NCBI GenBank assembly: GCA_903813345.2
Contig: CAIIXF020000005.1
Location: 36,151,375-36,215,374 of the forward strand
DNA from: Owenia fusiformis
Lineage: Eukaryota; Annelida; Polychaeta; Sabellida; Oweniidae
DNA length: 64,000 nucleotides
Reading direction: 5' to 3'
Below the pieces are notes generated by a model. It worked only from the letters and a program-made list of their open reading frames with translations, had not been told where the DNA came from and searched no databases. The position numbers and the translations under genes were made by a program. Shown here piece after piece: positions 61,563 through 64,000 of the stretch (its first letter is position 1; the number at the start of each line of letters is the position of its first letter).

Positions 61563-62887
61563 CCCAGCCTATCATCAGGTTTTTGAGGCGTAGACCAAAA
61601 GTTAACCTTAAATGCGCCTTACTTTCAGGTCTAGACTAAAAGTATGCCTCTTTTACAGGTATTTTTAAGGCTTAGACCAAAACCTAGCCTCATTTACTCA
61701 CAATAATTCCAGTTATAGACCTTATTTTCAGGCGTATAGACCAAAACTGCGCCTTAAAAACCAAATCTAAACCACATTTACTTAGAAGATTTTAGAATAG
61801 ACCTCACTGTAAGGCGTATAGACCAAAAGTGCGCCTGAAAAACTTGAACAATTTTCAAAATGACCAAATCTAGACCTGATAAACTAAGAACATTTTAGAA
61901 TAGACCTCACTGACAGGCGTATAGACCAAAACTGCGCCTTAAAAACTTAAACATTTATAAAATGACCAAATCTAGACCTGATAAACATAGAATTTTTTTA
62001 AAAACTTAGAAAACATAAATCTGAATACTGTAGTATTTTGTCAACATCACGAAGGAGACAGATTATAATATATTAGGTTAACAGACCAGTAAACTATATT
62101 TTCAACTCCCTATTAATGGTTTTTATCAGAACTTAAAAAAATAATCAAAATCTGGGAAACCTAAAGAAGGATGTCTGAAAATAATAAAATATTGAAATAT
62201 TGTTAAATTTAAATGATGAAACAAAAATACATCATATTAGAAGCCTACATATAATTTATATAAGAATACTGTGTAATTTTTGCTTCATCTTTCTAATGTG
62301 TTCATAGATCTGTATCTTATCCATGAGACAAGTTAATCCTAGAAAACAACACAGCAATTCAAAATAAATGCAATTTATTTAACAACTATGGAGGGTACTG
62401 ATATGTACTTAGTACTTTTCTACTTTGAAACAACAAAACATGACCTGACCTTACTTACAGGTATATGAGGCTTGTACCTGAAATGAGGTCTAGACCAAAA
62501 GTAGACCTTAAGGCTTAATTTCCATAATTGAAATGTGTCTTAACGTAAGGTGTACACCAAAAGCAGAAGAGAAGTAGACCTGAAAACCAATAGTGAACCT
62601 CAAATAAGGCGTAGACCAAAAGTATACCTCAAATATAGACCTGATTTACATATAGTTGAGGCTTAAATGAGGTCTAGACCTCAAATATAGACCTGATAAA
62701 CCTGATGAGGTCATTAAATGAGGTCTACTTCTGGTCTACTTTTGGCTTAATTTAAATATTTGAAACGCGCCTGACTATGGGGATTTAACACAGAGAAAAA
62801 CCAAAAGTAGACCAGAAGTACGCCTCATGAGTAGACCAAAAGTAGACCTCAAATATTGACCAATATTGCGCCTGACGATAGGCTGGG
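61563..62887. mobile_element. 1.3 kb element with inverted ends and internal TAGACCAAAAGT repeats
   Basis: The left end CCCAGCCTATCATCAGG and the right end CCTGACGATAGGCTGGG are inverted with 16 of 17 bases matching. Both flanks of the interior (about 61580-61990 and 62460-62870) are packed with variants of 'gcgtagaccaaaagtagacc' and 'gcgcctta', about eleven occurrences, mostly in one orientation, with some complements near 62720-62750. The middle part is plain AT-rich DNA. No transposase frame. It lies in a COE/EBF intron. Confidence 0.7.
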
Positions 62888-64000
62888 AATGCTTTATATA
62901 TAAAATAATTCTAACATTCTTTAACTGCAGACAAAAATATTCATGATATTTACGCAATTTTAATTGCACCAAATTTCTGAACAGCAACACATTAAGTGCT
63001 CTGTTCCAATTTTGATATAATATCAAATTCGAAAAAAATAGAAAATGATAAAATGATATAACATTTATCGAAAGCCATATCTTATAATAAGCTATAATTA
63101 CAAAGCCTTCATACAGTCTTTTAGGATGATTCTAAGATAAATAGTGGCCTAGCTCCTTAAGTCAACTAAACTAATGTGTTAAAAGGCTGGAGACCAATAT
63201 CTGGCCTCACAGGGACCAAACTTGGTCTCAAAAGTGAGAGTAGTACTTAGTTAATGTCACATGTAAGAAGGAAAGATGAGTAAATATATAGAATCTGCCT
63301 GTATTTGCAGACAGTTCAAACACCGCAGTCCACTAAATCGTATTTGTCAAAAGGAACCATAAAAATTCCCCGCAAAAATATCAAGATTATAACATGAATT
63401 ATAATATAATATGTTTCTCAAAATGAACTCGGTGTGACAATTAAGGTATATTTTATGTGTTTTTTCTTATATTACGATACAGGTGAATTTTAATGAGATT
63501 AGGCTTAAGGCGTCGACTTTGGTCATTGCATTACCTCACAACTCACTTTTATTCCTCTTGCCGATATATTCCCAAAGTTTTCCACTTCTACAGGTGGCGG
63601 ACATTTGTTATGCAAAACAACAAATTTACATCAAGTCCTTAACTTGTTTGTCATATTGTTGAAATGATACATTCTAATAATAAAAAAAATAAATAATAGA
63701 AGAATTCAGAATTCAGCTCAACTAGGTTGTGACAGATACAAAGGCTCTCAAGTAATAAATATTTCTATGAGGCCCTATTGAAAGATTCCCAAATAAGACC
63801 ATACCCTGTATTTTTACATGTTCTAGATTTCACGCCCTTTATTCAAACCGCTATTCTAGGAGACTATAATATTTCCTAGGCAGTGGCGAGGCTTTCTGAT
63901 TGGATTACTTGAAGTTGACAATGTGTTATAATCACTGGAATAGTTGTGACTTGGCCTATATTCAATCTATGATGGGCCACCGTGGTGCTACAGTGTGATT
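62888..64000 (-). other. COE/EBF intron, right edge of window
   Basis: No exon matching the expected upstream COE segment (zinc knuckle, N-E-T-P-S-D-P-V-I-I-D) was found, so the intron runs to or past the window edge. Confidence 0.5.

Overview
This is AT-rich animal DNA with small exons in long introns and a heavy load of short inverted-repeat elements and satellites. Protein similarity (recognised from memory, no search run) gives two conserved developmental regulators arranged tail to tail. The style of both proteins and of the repeats suggests a lophotrochozoan, most likely a mollusc and perhaps a bivalve; I cannot name the species.

Plus strand, 23170-37369: a complete LIM-domain-binding protein gene (LDB/CLIM/Chip). 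Seven coding exons join in a consistent frame to give 523 residues: a Met/Gly/Pro/Asn-rich N-terminus, the conserved dimerisation core, a KRRKRK nuclear signal and the LIM-interaction segment at the C-terminus. A small open exon at 9203-9264 has a good donor. Its phase fits a good acceptor hidden inside the first large exon (23629-23630), so it is a candidate alternative first exon lacking the low-complexity N-terminus.

Minus strand, 60834 down to 44893: the 3' part of a COE/EBF (Collier/Olf/EBF) gene. It holds the end of the DNA-binding domain, the IPT/TIG domain, the helix-loop-helix and the transactivation tail; the exons for the N-terminus and zinc knuckle lie beyond the right edge. The most striking feature is a tandem pair of alternative exons (58908-59028 and 58723-58852) for the same part of the DNA-binding domain. 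They have identical phases and only 55 nt between them, and including both or neither would cause a premature stop. This looks like a mutually exclusive exon switch giving two DNA-binding variants. Alternative donors near the transactivation region and the C-terminus add further isoform potential.

The rest is non-coding: 1-9202 (no gene seen), 9265-23169 (LDB upstream DNA or first intron), introns, and the 7.5 kb tail-to-tail interval 37370-44892, which probably holds both 3' UTRs. These parts contain at least ten families of short terminal-inverted-repeat (MITE-like) or fold-back elements, several in two or more copies, and a 2.6 kb LDB intron made almost entirely of four unrelated satellite arrays. 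LDB and COE/EBF are both nuclear regulators of neuronal and other differentiation programmes; the sequence gives no direct evidence that they are co-regulated here.
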